Origin: Xylanibacter brevis ATCC 19188
Lineage (GTDB): Bacteria; Bacteroidota; Bacteroidia; Bacteroidales; Bacteroidaceae
Assembly (NCBI RefSeq): GCF_000621725.1
Contig: NZ_KK211334.1
Span: forward strand, 1-64,000
Reading direction: 5' to 3'
Length of the DNA: 64,000 nt
Position 1 is the first letter of the stretch. The number at the start of each line of letters is the position of its first letter. Below are positions 41,847 to 52,267 of the stretch, one piece after another. The notes under the pieces are model-generated. The model did not search any database, was not told the origin of the DNA, and worked only from the letters and a program-made list of their open reading frames with translations. The translations under genes were made by a program, and so were the position numbers.

Positions 41847-44615
41847 ATGGAGAAACTGTTTCTTTTAGATGCCTATGCCCTGATTTACAGGTCGTACTAC
41901 GCATTCATCAAAAACCCACGCATCAACTCCAAAGGTCTGAACACATCGGCTATCATCGGCTTTGTGAACACCCTCCAGGAAGTCATAGAGAAAGAGCAAC
42001 CCAAATACCTGGGTGTGGCCTTCGACCCCCATGGACTGACCTTCCGCAGCGAGGCGTTCCCCGCCTATAAAGCACAACGCGAAGCCACCCCCGAGGATAT
42101 CCGCAAGGCGGTGCCCATCATCAAAGACCTGCTGGCAGCCTACCGCATATCGGTGCTGCAGGTGGATGGTTTCGAGGCCGACGACGTGATAGGCACTCTG
42201 GCCAAAAAGGCCGATTCTATCGAAAACATCGAGACCTACATGCTGACCCCCGATAAGGACTACGGCCAATTGGTGAGCGAGCGCACCAAAATCTTCCGCC
42301 CGCGCCATGGTGGCGGCTACGAGGTGATGGGTCCACACGAGGTGTGCGAGAAATATGCCATCGAAAACACCACGCAGGTCATAGACTTGTTGGCACTGAT
42401 GGGCGACTCGGCCGACAACTTCCCCGGTTGTCCGGGCGTGGGCGAAAAGACGGCTGCCAAGATCATTGCCGACTTCGGCAGCGTGGAACAGCTACTGGCC
42501 CGCACCGACGAACTGAAGGGTGCACTGAAGAAGAAGGTGGAGGAACACGTGGACGACATCAAGATGAGCTATTTCCTGGCCACCATCCGCACCGACGTGC
42601 CCATCGAACTGAAACTCGACGAACTGCAACTGCAGCAACCCGACGAGGAAAAACTCAGCGAACTGTTCACCGAACTGGAGTTTAAGGCACTGACACAACG
42701 AGTTCTTAAAAAAGTTGAAAAGAAGCCAAAATCTAATAATTCGCAGCTTTCTCTCTTTGAAGAATTTGCCACCGACGATGCGGAAACGCCAAAATTTTCG
42801 AGTTTTGAGACCATTAAAACGGTGGCTCATAATTACAAACTCGTTGAAAATGAGGTAGATTTAAAAAATCTATATGATTTATTTAGGACAAAACAAATTC
42901 TTTGTCTAGACACGGAGACCACTTCCACCACCGCCATCGACGCCGAATTGGTGGGTTTGAGCTTCGCCGTGACCGAACATGAGGCGTTTTATGTGCCCAT
43001 TCCTGCCAAACGTGAAGAAGCGTTGCGAATTGTTAATATCTTTAAACCTCTCTACGAAGACCCTTCGATTTTGAAAATCGGTCAAAATTTGAAGTACGAC
43101 CTCGAGGTGCTGAGAAATTATGATGTGCATCTGGACGGCCCGATGTGGGACACAATGATAGCCCACTACCTCATCCAACCAGAGTTGCACCACAACATGG
43201 ACTACATGGCCGAGACACTGCTGAACTACCAGACGGTGCACATCGACGAACTGATAGGACCCAAGGGAAAGAACCAGCGGTCTATGCGCGACCTCACACC
43301 ACAGCAGGTCTATGAGTATGCCTGCGAGGATGCCGACATCACGCTGCAACTGAAAAACAAGTTGGAGGGTCTGCTGAAAGAGCACCACTGCGAGGAACTG
43401 TTCTACGAGATAGAGATGCCACTGATGCCCGTGCTGGCCGAGATGGAAATGAACGGCGTGTGCCTGGACACCGAGTCGCTGCAGGAAACGGCGAAGGCAC
43501 TGAACGAACGCATGGCAACCATCGAGGCGCGCATCTACGAACTGGCTGGTCAGCAGTTTAATATTGCCTCGCCAAAACAGGTAGGCGAGATATTGTTCGA
43601 CAAGCTAAAGATTGTAGAGAAAGCCAAGAAGACCAAGACTGGACAGTACGTGACCAGCGAAGAGGTGCTGCAACAGCTGAAAAACAAGCACGAGATTGTG
43701 GCAGACATCCTGGAACACAGAGGGTTGAAGAAACTCATCGGCACCTATATAGAGGCACTGCCCAAGCTGATAAACCCACGCACAGGCCACATCCACACTT
43801 CGTTCAACCAGACGGTGACGGCCACCGGACGACTCTCTTCGTCAGACCCCAACCTGCAGAATATTCCCATTCGCGGCGAGGACGGCAAGGAAATACGCAA
43901 GGCCTTTATCCCCGAACCGGGCTGCCTGTTCTTCTCGGCCGACTATAGTCAGATAGAACTGCGCGTGATGGCGCATCTGTCGAAAGACGAACACATGATC
44001 GAGGTGTTTAAAAACGGAAAAGACCTGCATGCTGCCACCGCAGCCAACATCTATAAAAAGCCTATCGAGGAGGTGAGCCGCGACGAGCGAACCAAGTCGA
44101 AGCGTGCCAACTTCGGCATCATCTACGGCATCACCGTGTTCGGACTGGCTGAACGACTCGACATTCCTCGCGAGGAAGCTAAGATGCTGATAGACGGCTA
44201 TTTCGACACCTTCCCACAGGTGCAGCAGTACATGGAACAGTCGAAAGAGGTGGCACGCCAGCAGGGCTACGTCACCACCCTATTCGGACGTCGCCGCTAT
44301 CTGCCAGACATCAACTCGCAGAACGCCACCGTACGAGGCTTTGCCGAGCGCAACGCCATCAACGCACCCATCCAGGGCACCGCTGCCGACATCATTAAGG
44401 TGGCGATGATACGCATCTTCCAGCGCTTCAAGGCCGAAGGCATCAAGAGCAAGATGATACTACAGGTGCACGACGAACTGAACTTCAGCGTCTTCCCCGA
44501 GGAGAAAGAGCAGGTGGAGAGCATCGTGCTGGAGGAGATGCAGCACGCCATGAGCCTGGACGTGCCACTGGTGGCCGACTCGGGCTTTGGCAAGAACTGG
44601 CTGGAGGCGCACTAA
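41847..44615 (+). CDS. polA: DNA polymerase I
   Basis: 922 residues with three domains. 5'-nuclease 1-290 ('FDPHGLTFRSEAFPAYKAQR', 'VDGFEADDVIGTLAKKA'); 3'-5' exonuclease about 345-530 with intact 'CLDTETTSTTAIDAELVGLS', so proofreading is probably active; polymerase about 560-922 with motif A 'FSADYSQIELRVMAHLSKDE', O helix 'SKRANFGIIYGITVFGL' and motif C 'LQVHDELNFSVFPEE'. Needed for repair synthesis and RNA-primer removal. Ends before a strong bidirectional hairpin. Confidence 0.96.
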   Translation: MEKLFLLDAYALIYRSYYAFIKNPRINSKGLNTSAIIGFVNTLQEVIEKEQPKYLGVAFDPHGLTFRSEAFPAYKAQREATPEDIRKAVPIIKDLLAAYRISVLQVDGFEADDVIGTLAKKADSIENIETYMLTPDKDYGQLVSERTKIFRPRHGGGYEVMGPHEVCEKYAIENTTQVIDLLALMGDSADNFPGCPGVGEKTAAKIIADFGSVEQLLARTDELKGALKKKVEEHVDDIKMSYFLATIRTDVPIELKLDELQLQQPDEEKLSELFTELEFKALTQRVLKKVEKKPKSNNSQLSLFEEFATDDAETPKFSSFETIKTVAHNYKLVENEVDLKNLYDLFRTKQILCLDTETTSTTAIDAELVGLSFAVTEHEAFYVPIPAKREEALRIVNIFKPLYEDPSILKIGQNLKYDLEVLRNYDVHLDGPMWDTMIAHYLIQPELHHNMDYMAETLLNYQTVHIDELIGPKGKNQRSMRDLTPQQVYEYACEDADITLQLKNKLEGLLKEHHCEELFYEIEMPLMPVLAEMEMNGVCLDTESLQETAKALNERMATIEARIYELAGQQFNIASPKQVGEILFDKLKIVEKAKKTKTGQYVTSEEVLQQLKNKHEIVADILEHRGLKKLIGTYIEALPKLINPRTGHIHTSFNQTVTATGRLSSSDPNLQNIPIRGEDGKEIRKAFIPEPGCLFFSADYSQIELRVMAHLSKDEHMIEVFKNGKDLHAATAANIYKKPIEEVSRDERTKSKRANFGIIYGITVFGLAERLDIPREEAKMLIDGYFDTFPQVQQYMEQSKEVARQQGYVTTLFGRRRYLPDINSQNATVRGFAERNAINAPIQGTAADIIKVAMIRIFQRFKAEGIKSKMILQVHDELNFSVFPEEKEQVESIVLEEMQHAMSLDVPLVADSGFGKNWLEAH

Positions 44616-44628
44616 GAGCAACAAAAAA

Positions 44629-44661
44629 AGTGGGCGCGATCATCAACTGAGGGCGCCCACT
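44629..44661. terminator. bidirectional terminator between polA and the next minus-strand gene
   Basis: Perfect arms AGTGGGCGC (44629-44637) and GCGCCCACT (44653-44661). A run of seven A before the stem provides the U-run on the minus strand; weaker T content on plus. Confidence 0.65.
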
Positions 44662-44687
44662 AATGAAAAAATAGTAATAATAAAGTA

Positions 44688-45410
44688 TTAAACAGCTGGG
44701 ATGTTAGCAAGACCTCCCAGAGAACCATGTTGCATAATGGGCAACATGACGTTATTTATCTCGTCGATCAGCTCATTGAGTTGATGACACATGCTCGAAC
44801 GTATATGCTCGTTGCGACCGTAGGTAATCATCTGGCGTTCGGCCTTCACCAAACTGCCATGATACCACTCCTCTACAATGCGCCACTCGCCATTATACTC
44901 GTCGAAGACGTGACTGATCCACTGATCGTGCGGACGACCATCTTCATCGAGATAACCATTAAACCTGTACCCATGCAGAAAACCGCTGATCTCGCCTACC
45001 AGGCGACGGCGGTTGACCGTGAATGTGAGACAGGTTCGCGTAGGCACACTCGAAATGTTGGTAGAGTCGAAAGTCTCAAACTGCAGTTTGCCGTCAATCA
45101 ATCCATTGACAAAATCTGCGTTCAACTTCATACGCTTCTGATCGCTCTTGTAAAAGTAGCACCAACCACCATTCTTCAAGCCATCGATGAAGTTGCCGCG
45201 AGCCATGCTCTGAACCTCCTTGCCATAGCGGTTGAGTGAGCTTAAACGCAAATGAAAAGGACCATCAAACACACGGAGGTTGTTGTCGTCCACATAGTAA
45301 GAGTAAGACGACTTTCCTCCATGGTAAGGTCCCTCGTATAAACGGTGCTTCTTGATGCCACCATTAAATACTCGTTTAAGCCTCAGTTTCATTTTTGTAA
45401 ACTGATTCAT
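44688..45410 (-). CDS. hypothetical cytoplasmic protein with MORN-like strands
   Basis: 240 residues, family not recognised. No signal peptide. It has short repeated strand motifs such as 'LYEGPYHGG', 'RVFDGPFHLR', 'ARGNFIDGLKNGGWCYFYKS', 'ADFVNGLIDGKLQFETFDST', 'EWRIVEEWYHGSL', which resemble MORN/YwqK-type beta repeats, followed by a helical C-terminus (SSMCHQLNELIDEINNVMLP). A -7 box TAACTTTG lies at 45482-45475. ATG 45410 is used; Met7 is an alternative. Confidence 0.7.
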   Translation of the reverse strand: MNQFTKMKLRLKRVFNGGIKKHRLYEGPYHGGKSSYSYYVDDNNLRVFDGPFHLRLSSLNRYGKEVQSMARGNFIDGLKNGGWCYFYKSDQKRMKLNADFVNGLIDGKLQFETFDSTNISSVPTRTCLTFTVNRRRLVGEISGFLHGYRFNGYLDEDGRPHDQWISHVFDEYNGEWRIVEEWYHGSLVKAERQMITYGRNEHIRSSMCHQLNELIDEINNVMLPIMQHGSLGGLANIPAV

Positions 45411-45474
45411 TTTCCTGTGTTAATTATAGTGTTAAATAGGTTTGGTTGAATCCCCTAACAATCTTTTCGACTGC

Positions 45475-45482
45475 AAAGTTAG
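45475..45482 (-). promoter_or_regulatory. -7 box TAACTTTG
   Basis: TAnnTTTG element 64 bases before the start of the 44688-45410 gene. Confidence 0.45.
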
Positions 45483-45583
45483 TAAAAAACGGAAATAATC
45501 ATGCCAGAAATATACAACGATTACTTTCCTTTAATGCTTATTGTGTCACTTTAACACTTGTTCGTATCTTTAGCTTCAATAAA

Positions 45584-45801
45584 AGTACTACCGCTCGACA
45601 AAAAAAGAATAAATTCTTTGCTTTTGTTCTCGCTTATTCGGCCACCTTTGGCTGCGCCAAAGGTACTCTCGTTCGGAAAATTGCAAATAAATTTGCATTT
45701 TCGCTCACTTAATCGTACCTTTGACTTTCGTCTTAGGTACTGGCGCTCGACAAAAAAAAGAATGAATTCTTTGTTTTTGTTCTCGCTTATTCGTACCTTT
45801 G
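45584..45801 (+). promoter_or_regulatory. three tandem promoter cassettes upstream of ychF
   Basis: Copy 1 (45584-45650) CTCGACAAAAAAAGAATAAA... ending CCACCTTTG; copy 2 (45658-45723) with perfect 9-bp inverted ends CAAAGGTAC/GTACCTTTG; copy 3 (45735-45801) CTCGACAAAAAAAAGAATGA... ending TACCTTTG (45794-45801). Each has an inner A/T palindrome (AAAGAATGAATTCTTT or GCAAATAAATTTGC) and the common 'TCGCTTATTCGTACCTTTG' end with a -7 box. Copy 3 would drive ychF. Copy 2 matches the dtd promoter. Confidence 0.75.
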
Positions 45802-45830
45802 CACTCAGAAATAAACGTTTATAGAAAAAA

Positions 45831-46931
45831 ATGGCATTAAAATGTGGTATTGTGGGACTGCCTAACGTGGGCAAGTCCACACTTTTCAACTGTCTGTCGA
45901 GCGCTAAGGCGCAGGCAGCAAACTTCCCTTTCTGTACAATTGAACCCAACGTGGGCGTAATCACCGTTCCCGACGAGCGACTCACCAAACTGGCTGAGTT
46001 GGTTCACCCCGGACGCATCGTGCCTGCCACCTGCGAGATCGTTGACATCGCCGGTTTGGTGAAGGGTGCCTCTAAGGGTGAAGGTCTGGGAAATAAGTTC
46101 CTGGGCAACATCCGCGAGACCGATGCCATCATCCACGTGCTGCGCTGCTTCGAAGACGAGAACATCACCCACGTAGATGGTAGCATAGATCCCATACGCG
46201 ATAAGGAAATCATTGACACCGAGCTGCAACTGAAAGACCTGGAGACCATCGACTCGCGTCTGGCCAAGACCGAGAAGGCCGCTGCCGCTGGCAACAAGGA
46301 TGCCAAGGTAGAGGTGACGGTGCTGAAGGCCTATAAAGAGGTGCTAGAGCAGGGAAAGAACGGCCGTATCGTGGAGTTCGACAGCAAGGAGGAGCAAGAG
46401 TGCGCCCGCAACCTGTTCCTGCTCACGTCTAAGCCCGTGCTCTACGTGTGCAACGTGGGCGAGGCTGAAGCTAAGAGTGGTAACGACTTCACCAAGAAGG
46501 TAGAGGCACTGGCCAAGGAGGAAGGTGCCGAGGCAATGGTGATTGCTGCCAAGACCGAAGAAGATATTGCCGAACTGGAGAGCTACGAGGACAAGCAGAT
46601 GTTCCTAGAGGAGCTGGGCCTGGAGGAGAGCGGCGTGAACCGACTCATCAAGAAGGCCTATGCCCTGCTGAACCTGGAGACCTTTATCACCGCTGGCGAG
46701 ATGGAGGTGAAGGCCTGGACCTATAAGAAGGGCTGGAAGGCACCTCAGTGTGCCGGTGTGATCCATACCGACTTCGAGAAGGGCTTTATCCGTGCTGAGG
46801 TGATCAAGTACGAGGACTACCTGAAATATGGCTCAGAGGCTGCCGTACGCGAGGCTGGCAAGATGGGCGTAGAAGGTAAGGAATACGTGGTACAGGACGG
46901 CGATATTATGCACTTCCGTTTTAATGTATGA
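45831..46931 (+). CDS. ychF: redox-regulated ATPase YchF (Obg-like)
   Basis: 366 residues, P-loop NTPase of the Obg family that prefers ATP and contacts the ribosome. G1 '[20 protein letters not shown]', switch region '[20 protein letters not shown]' and G3 '[20 protein letters not shown]'. Coiled-coil insert about 130-200; C-terminal TGS domain about 280-366 ('[20 protein letters not shown]'). The stop overlaps the lgt start (ATGA). Confidence 0.95.
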   Translation: MALKCGIVGLPNVGKSTLFNCLSSAKAQAANFPFCTIEPNVGVITVPDERLTKLAELVHPGRIVPATCEIVDIAGLVKGASKGEGLGNKFLGNIRETDAIIHVLRCFEDENITHVDGSIDPIRDKEIIDTELQLKDLETIDSRLAKTEKAAAAGNKDAKVEVTVLKAYKEVLEQGKNGRIVEFDSKEEQECARNLFLLTSKPVLYVCNVGEAEAKSGNDFTKKVEALAKEEGAEAMVIAAKTEEDIAELESYEDKQMFLEELGLEESGVNRLIKKAYALLNLETFITAGEMEVKAWTYKKGWKAPQCAGVIHTDFEKGFIRAEVIKYEDYLKYGSEAAVREAGKMGVEGKEYVVQDGDIMHFRFNV

Positions 46932-47758
46932 TTAACCTACTTAATTATATTATCTGGCATCCGGGTCTCGAGGCCTTCCACCTCGGACCTCTGGCAGTGC
47001 GCTGGTACTCATTGTGCTGGCTGATAGGTCTGCTGTTGGCCTACTTCGCCGTGAGAACGCTCTACAGACAACAGAAGATAGCCGAGGAGAAGTTCGAGCC
47101 GCTGTTCGTCTATTGCTTCCTGGGCATCCTGATTGGTGCCCGCCTGGGCCATTGCATCTTCTATCAGCCCGACTACTACCTGACGTCGGTGAAGGGCTTT
47201 GTAGAGATGCTGCTGCCCATCCACTTCATGTACGACGGCAGTTGGAAGCTGACGGGCTACGAAGGACTGGCTTCGCATGGCGGCACGCTGGGACTGATGA
47301 TTGCGCTGTGGCTGTATGTGAAGCACCACAAAGTGCCCCTGTGGCAGGTGCTCGACAACATTGCCATTGCTACGGGCATCACCGCCTGCTTCATCCGTCT
47401 GGGCAATCTGATGAACAGCGAGATTATTGGTAAGGTGACCGATGTGCCCTGGGCTTTTGTGTTCGAGCGTGTAGATGCCCTACCCCGCCATCCCGGACAG
47501 CTCTATGAGGCCATTGCCTATGCCCTACTCTTCTTGTTGATGATTATCCTCTATAAGAAGATGCCACAGAAGGTAGGCACCAGCTTCTATTTCGGTCTCT
47601 GTCTGACCTATATCTTCACCTTCCGCTTCTTCATTGAATACACCAAAGAGGTGCAGGAGGCCTTCGAGAATTCCCTCCCCATCGATATGGGACAGATTCT
47701 CTCTATCCCCTTCATCATCATTGGCACGTATTGCATGGTGAAAAGCTTTACTAAGTGA
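46928..47758 (+). CDS. lgt: prolipoprotein diacylglyceryl transferase
   Basis: 276 residues, inner-membrane enzyme adding diacylglycerol to the lipobox cysteine of prolipoproteins. Seven hydrophobic spans; signature '[20 protein letters not shown]' has the catalytic-region His, and '[20 protein letters not shown]' includes the essential Arg/Asn block. Four-base overlap with ychF means translational coupling. Several predicted lipoproteins in this window would be substrates. Confidence 0.95.
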   Translation: MINLLNYIIWHPGLEAFHLGPLAVRWYSLCWLIGLLLAYFAVRTLYRQQKIAEEKFEPLFVYCFLGILIGARLGHCIFYQPDYYLTSVKGFVEMLLPIHFMYDGSWKLTGYEGLASHGGTLGLMIALWLYVKHHKVPLWQVLDNIAIATGITACFIRLGNLMNSEIIGKVTDVPWAFVFERVDALPRHPGQLYEAIAYALLFLLMIILYKKMPQKVGTSFYFGLCLTYIFTFRFFIEYTKEVQEAFENSLPIDMGQILSIPFIIIGTYCMVKSFTK

Positions 47759-47765
47759 GAGGTAT

Positions 47766-47955
47766 TTTTAACTGAGAGTTGAGAACTGAGAACTGAGAGG
47801 TATTACTAAGTGAGAAGTGAAAAGTGAGAGGTGAGAAGTATTATTTGTACTACTCACCTCTCATTATAATCAGAACCAGCAGGTCTAATCATACCTCTCA
47901 GTTCTCAACTCTCAGTTCTCAGTTAAAAGCAGTTCTCAGTTAAAAGCAGTTCTCA
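47766..47955. repeat. heptamer-built inverted-end element, copy B
   Basis: Same element as 40627-40781: left ACTGAGA heptamers, a central hairpin (GTGAGAGGTGAGAAGTATTA / TACTACTCACCTCTCAT), the same unique stretch CAGAACCAGCAGGTCTAATC, right CTCAGTT heptamers with two extra AAAAGCAGTTCTCAGTT steps. Lies between convergent lgt and mutS. Confidence 0.8.
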
Positions 47956-50574
47956 TTTTCCCGAGACTATTTTCTTGATTTCATTGAGTTTGTTGAGCGC
48001 CTCAAGAGGCGTCAGGTTGTTGACATCGAGGCCAAGGATCTCGTCGCGCACCTGACAGAGCACGGGGTCGTCGAGCTGGAAGAAAGATAGCTGCATGCCT
48101 TCACGACTATGGGCAATCTCGGCCGTTGGCTTAGCTGCTGCGCCCACCTGCGCATTCTCGCTCTCCAGCTGTTTCAGAATGACGTTGGCACGCTTCACAA
48201 TGCTGCGCGGCATACCAGCAATCTCGGCCACGTGGATACCGAAAGAGTGCTCGCTGCCGCCACGCTCCAGCTTACGCAGGAAGATGACCTTGCCATCGAC
48301 CTCCTTCACACTGACATTATAGTTCTTGATGCGCGAAAAGGTCTTCTCCATCTCGTTCAGCTCGTGATAGTGAGTGGCAAAGAGCGTGCGTGCCTGTGCC
48401 TTGGGATGCTCGTGCAGATATTCCACGATGGCCCAAGCAATGGAGATGCCATCGTAGGTAGAGGTGCCACGGCCCAACTCATCAAACAGCACCAGCGAAC
48501 GCGGCGTAGCATTGTTCAGGATGTTAGAGGCCTCTGTCATCTCGACCATAAACGTAGATTCACCCAGCGAGATATTGTCGCTGGCACCCACACGGGTGAA
48601 GATTTTATCCACTAGACCGATTTTCGCGGCCTCTGCGGGCACAAAACATCCCACTTGGGCCAACAATACTATCAATGCCGTTTGACGCAACAGCGCCGAT
48701 TTACCGGCCATATTCGGGCCCGTGATGATAACTATCTGCTGTCGCTCCTGATCCAGGAGGATATCGTTGGGCACATATTGCTCCTCTACGGGCAACTGTG
48801 TTTCGATGACTGGATGGCGCCCCTGACGGATGTCTATCACATCGCCATCGTCCACCACCGGACGGATGTAGCGATGCTCCTGTGCTGTTTTGGCAAAACT
48901 GAGCAGACAGTCAATGCGTGCCAAGATGGTGGCATTGGTCTGCACCTTTTGTATAAACGCCTGTACGGCGATAACAAGCTCGTTGAAGATGCGAGCCTCG
49001 AGCGAGAGAATCTTTTCTTCGGCCCCCAGAATTTTCTCTTCGTATTCCTTCAGTTCCTGGGTGATATAGCGCTCGGCCTGAGCCAGCGTCTGCTTGCGCA
49101 CCCACTCTTGCGGCACGCGATCTTTATATGTGTTTCTGACCTCGAGATAATAGCCGAACACGTTGTTATAGCCAATCTTCAGCGACTGGATGCCTGTTTG
49201 TTCAGCCTCGCGGTTCTGTATCTGCAGCAAGTAGTCCTTGCCACTATAGGCGATGTGGCGCAGCTCGTCGAGTTCCTGGTTGACGCCATTGCGCACCACC
49301 CCACCCTTCTGCACCAGCTGTGGCGGGTCGCTGACAATCTCGCGCTCTATGCGGTCGCGAATATCGCGGCACTCGTTCATGCGTTCGCCCAACTGACGAA
49401 TCACTTGGTTGTCGGCCTGCAGACAAGCCTGCTTGATAGGCTCCACAGCCTGTAGCGCACGCTTCAGCTGTACCATCTCACGAGGAGTCACTCGTCCTAC
49501 GGCCACCTTCGAAATGATACGCTCCAGGTCGCCCACCTGTTGCAACTGTTCGTCGATCAGTTCGCGGAAGTACGGCTCGCGGAAGAAATAGTCCACGATG
49601 TCCAGTCGGCCCTCGATGGCTGCCTTCTCCTTGAGGGGGAACACCAGCCAGCGGCGCAACATACGTCCACCCATGGGCGACACGGTGCGGTCTATCACGT
49701 CGAGCAGCGAGCGTCCACCCTCCTGCATGGTCTGTATCAGTTCCAGCGAACGGATGGTGAACTTATCCAGTCGGACGTATTTATCCTCTTCGATGCGCGA
49801 TATCTGCGTGATATGACCAATCTGCGTGTGCTGTGTCTGTTCCAGATATTGCAGAATGGCGCCAGCAGCCACCACGCCACTGTGCAGATGATCCACGCCA
49901 AATCCCTTGAGCGACTTCACCTTGAAGTGCTTCAGGAGCTTCTGCATGGCAAACTGTTCGGTGAACACCCACTCGTCCATCTCGAACGTCACGTAGCGCA
50001 CACCAAAAAAGCGCTCAAAGTCCTGACGGTGGTCGCGGTCGTAGAGCACCTCCTTAGGCTGTATGCTGGCCATCAGCTTCTCCACATAGTCGTAGGTGCC
50101 CTCTCCCGTCAGGTATTCGCCCGTAGAGATATCGAGGAAAGCCACGCCACAGGCCGACTTGCCGAAATGTACAGCACACAGGAAGTTGTTCTCCTTGTAG
50201 TTCAGCACATTGTCGCTCATAGCCACACCAGGAGTCACCAGCTCGGTGATGCCACGCTTTACCAGTTTCTTAGTGAGCTTAGGATCTTCCAACTGGTCGC
50301 AGATAGCCACGCGCTTGCCGGCACGAATCAGCTTAGGAAGATACGTATCGAGTGCATGATGAGGAAATCCAGCCATCTCGTCGCCCTTTCCACTATTGCC
50401 ATTATTGCGTCGGGTCAGTGTGATGCCCAATATCTGTGAGGCCTCCACAGCATCGTCGCAATAGGTCTCGTAGAAGTCGCCACACCTAAAGAGCAGCAGC
50501 GCCTCGGGGTGCTGTGCTTTCAGGTCGAAGAACTGTTTCATCATCGGGGTCAGTTCCCCGTCTTTCTTTGCCAT
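47953..50574 (-). CDS. mutS: DNA mismatch repair protein MutS
   Basis: 873 residues. Mismatch-reading N-terminus '[20 protein letters not shown]' contains the Phe-x-Glu wedge; connector, lever and clamp follow; ATPase Walker A is '[20 protein letters not shown]' and Walker B '[20 protein letters not shown]'. Recognises mispairs and recruits MutL. Standard MutS1 length. Two -7 boxes (50601-50594 and 50668-50661) lie in a duplicated upstream module. Confidence 0.97.
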   Translation of the reverse strand: MAKKDGELTPMMKQFFDLKAQHPEALLLFRCGDFYETYCDDAVEASQILGITLTRRNNGNSGKGDEMAGFPHHALDTYLPKLIRAGKRVAICDQLEDPKLTKKLVKRGITELVTPGVAMSDNVLNYKENNFLCAVHFGKSACGVAFLDISTGEYLTGEGTYDYVEKLMASIQPKEVLYDRDHRQDFERFFGVRYVTFEMDEWVFTEQFAMQKLLKHFKVKSLKGFGVDHLHSGVVAAGAILQYLEQTQHTQIGHITQISRIEEDKYVRLDKFTIRSLELIQTMQEGGRSLLDVIDRTVSPMGGRMLRRWLVFPLKEKAAIEGRLDIVDYFFREPYFRELIDEQLQQVGDLERIISKVAVGRVTPREMVQLKRALQAVEPIKQACLQADNQVIRQLGERMNECRDIRDRIEREIVSDPPQLVQKGGVVRNGVNQELDELRHIAYSGKDYLLQIQNREAEQTGIQSLKIGYNNVFGYYLEVRNTYKDRVPQEWVRKQTLAQAERYITQELKEYEEKILGAEEKILSLEARIFNELVIAVQAFIQKVQTNATILARIDCLLSFAKTAQEHRYIRPVVDDGDVIDIRQGRHPVIETQLPVEEQYVPNDILLDQERQQIVIITGPNMAGKSALLRQTALIVLLAQVGCFVPAEAAKIGLVDKIFTRVGASDNISLGESTFMVEMTEASNILNNATPRSLVLFDELGRGTSTYDGISIAWAIVEYLHEHPKAQARTLFATHYHELNEMEKTFSRIKNYNVSVKEVDGKVIFLRKLERGGSEHSFGIHVAEIAGMPRSIVKRANVILKQLESENAQVGAAAKPTAEIAHSREGMQLSFFQLDDPVLCQVRDEILGLDVNNLTPLEALNKLNEIKKIVSGK

Positions 50575-50593
50575 TCTTTTACTTTTATTATCG

Positions 50594-50668
50594 CAAAGCT
50601 ATGCTTTTAGAATAGTAAAGTGCCACTATTCCACCTGTAAAGCTATGCTTTTCTCGTTGCAAAGTTAC
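50594..50668 (-). promoter_or_regulatory. mutS promoter region with two -7 boxes and duplicated AAAGCTATGCTTTT
   Basis: On the minus strand TAGCTTTG (50601-50594) and TAACTTTG (50668-50661). The 14-mer AAAGCTATGCTTTT occurs twice, on either side of AATAGTAAAGTGCCACTATT, a single palindrome like the units of the 22-bp arrays. Confidence 0.5.
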
Positions 50669-50695
50669 GTTTTTTTTCTGTAATAACAAAAAAAG

Positions 50696-50726
50696 CGAGG
50701 CAAAACCAATAGGTTCTTGCCTCGCC
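50696..50726 (-). terminator. terminator of the OB-fold surface protein gene
   Basis: Arms GCGAGGCAA (50696-50704) and TTGCCTCGC (50718-50726), with a following T-run (minus strand TTTTTTTG). Confidence 0.75.
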
Positions 50727-50747
50727 GATATAGGTATTATCAACGAA

Positions 50748-52073
50748 TTACTTCACGAAGCACTTCTTGCCGTTGATGATGTACAGACCCTTCTGTACGC
50801 TCTTCACGCGCTGACCAGCGAGGTTGTAGATTACCTTCTTAGCACCTTCGTTCTTCATGTTGTTGATGCCAGAGGTAGCACCATTGATGCTAACGATGTA
50901 GCTGTCTTTCAACTCAGGAGTAGTAACATTATCCTTTACATACTTCTGGAGTGAACCCTGAATAACTACCTCATCACCATCCTTGAGGGCTGTAATGTCG
51001 TCTTCACCGAAGTTCTTATTGTTAAAGAACTTACAACGGTAAACTGTCAGAGTGTTAGAACCATTCTTCTCAGCAGCAATAGTGAAAGTGGTATTTCCAA
51101 AGAGAGAATTATCTTCAGTTTTACGATCGAAGGTAGGATCACCACCCACGACGAAGCCCTTCACCTGATAAGCTGCAGTCGTTGCATTATCATCAAGAGC
51201 ATTGATGAGCTCCAATGCCTGTGCAACACCAATGAGCTCTACTTTTTGCTCTGTATCACCATTGACAGATACAACATATCCACTTGTAATCTCAGGGATA
51301 ATCTCAACAGGAGTAACGTCGGTCTTCTCATACTTCAGCAGATTACCGAACAACACAACAGTATCACCCTTCTTAAACAGACCTGTAGCAGCGTCCTTAT
51401 TGCCAAGACCTTTCAAGTTGTAAGCCTTCAGAACGGCTGTACCTTCAGCTGTATCAGCAATGGTAAAGGTTGCACTGCTATAGTTGATCTCAACTTCAGA
51501 AGTAGCAATACCCTTCACATAGTAAGTGAAATCAGTTGACTTACCAGTTTCAAGACCATTGATAATCTCCAAAGCACGAGCTACGGTAATAGCTGTCTCT
51601 GCTGTCTGACCCTCTGTGGGAACTTCAGGAATTATAGCATCGTCGTTGACAGCAATTGACTTAATACGCCAGTGACCAGCACCTTCAGGACGTGTGAACA
51701 CAACCTCTGAAGCCTCACCAGTCCAGTAACCGCCAGCTACATTATAAGTACCTACGTTTACAACATCTTCACTTTCAGGCTTGTTGGTACCATCATAAAC
51801 AATGACAATCTTCTTGATAGTGCCTTCCTTAGCGGCAATCTTCATAGTTCCATTAGCATACAAGCGAATACCAGTACCAGTATTATAGTATTTACCGTTA
51901 TTACCACCACCAGCAAAGGTCACGGTAAAGTCGCCACCATCGAATGGATCAAGATAGGCTACAGCATTCTCCAGTTTAGGAGTAATATCGGCAAACACGA
52001 TTTTGCCAGCATTTGCATTCATGCCAACCATAGCCAACATGGCTACCAAAAACAAGCGTAATGTTTTAATCAT
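50748..52073 (-). CDS. exported OB-fold protein with T9SS-type C-terminal tail
   Basis: 441 residues with signal peptide (MIKTLRLFLVAMLAMVGMNA). A first beta domain (30-150, 'IKKIVIVYDGTNKPESEDVV'), then two OB-fold-like domains: 'YYVKGIATSEVEINYSSATF...GDTVVLFGNLLKYE' and 'YQVKGFVVGGDPTFDRKTED...GDEVVIQGSLQKYV'. The C-terminus 'VIYNLAGQRVKSVQKGLYII' plus NGKKCFVK matches the short sorting-like tail common on Prevotella exported proteins. Likely secreted by the type IX system; ligand unknown. -7 box at 52125-52118. Confidence 0.8.
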   Translation of the reverse strand: MIKTLRLFLVAMLAMVGMNANAGKIVFADITPKLENAVAYLDPFDGGDFTVTFAGGGNNGKYYNTGTGIRLYANGTMKIAAKEGTIKKIVIVYDGTNKPESEDVVNVGTYNVAGGYWTGEASEVVFTRPEGAGHWRIKSIAVNDDAIIPEVPTEGQTAETAITVARALEIINGLETGKSTDFTYYVKGIATSEVEINYSSATFTIADTAEGTAVLKAYNLKGLGNKDAATGLFKKGDTVVLFGNLLKYEKTDVTPVEIIPEITSGYVVSVNGDTEQKVELIGVAQALELINALDDNATTAAYQVKGFVVGGDPTFDRKTEDNSLFGNTTFTIAAEKNGSNTLTVYRCKFFNNKNFGEDDITALKDGDEVVIQGSLQKYVKDNVTTPELKDSYIVSINGATSGINNMKNEGAKKVIYNLAGQRVKSVQKGLYIINGKKCFVK

Positions 52074-52117
52074 AATCTTTCGTATCGTTTAAAGTTAATA
52101 TAAAATGAATCTGTATG

Positions 52118-52125
52118 CAAAAGTA
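52118..52125 (-). promoter_or_regulatory. -7 box TACTTTTG
   Basis: TAnnTTTG element 44 bases before the ATG of the OB-fold surface protein gene. Confidence 0.5.
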
Positions 52126-52219
52126 ACTTTTTTATTTTAAACAGCAACGTTTTTAAGCATTAATTTTATTAAATAATGTGATTTGAAGGTATTTTTTTGG
52201 AGAAAAGAATAATTCTCAG

Positions 52220-52227
52220 TAACTTTG
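52220..52227 (+). promoter_or_regulatory. -7 box TAACTTTG for leuS operon
   Basis: TAnnTTTG element 40 bases before the leuS ATG; it probably drives leuS through the downstream genes. Confidence 0.55.
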
Positions 52228-52267
52228 CACTCTTGAAAACATAAGAAAATAAAAGCAAAACAAAGAT

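Larger units (their letters stand above)
45411..45830. other. 420-base noncoding region before ychF
   Basis: Contains the minus-strand -7 box at 45475 and the three promoter cassettes; nothing coding. Some cassette sequence could also promote leftward transcription because the inverted ends carry -7 boxes on both strands. Confidence 0.6.
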
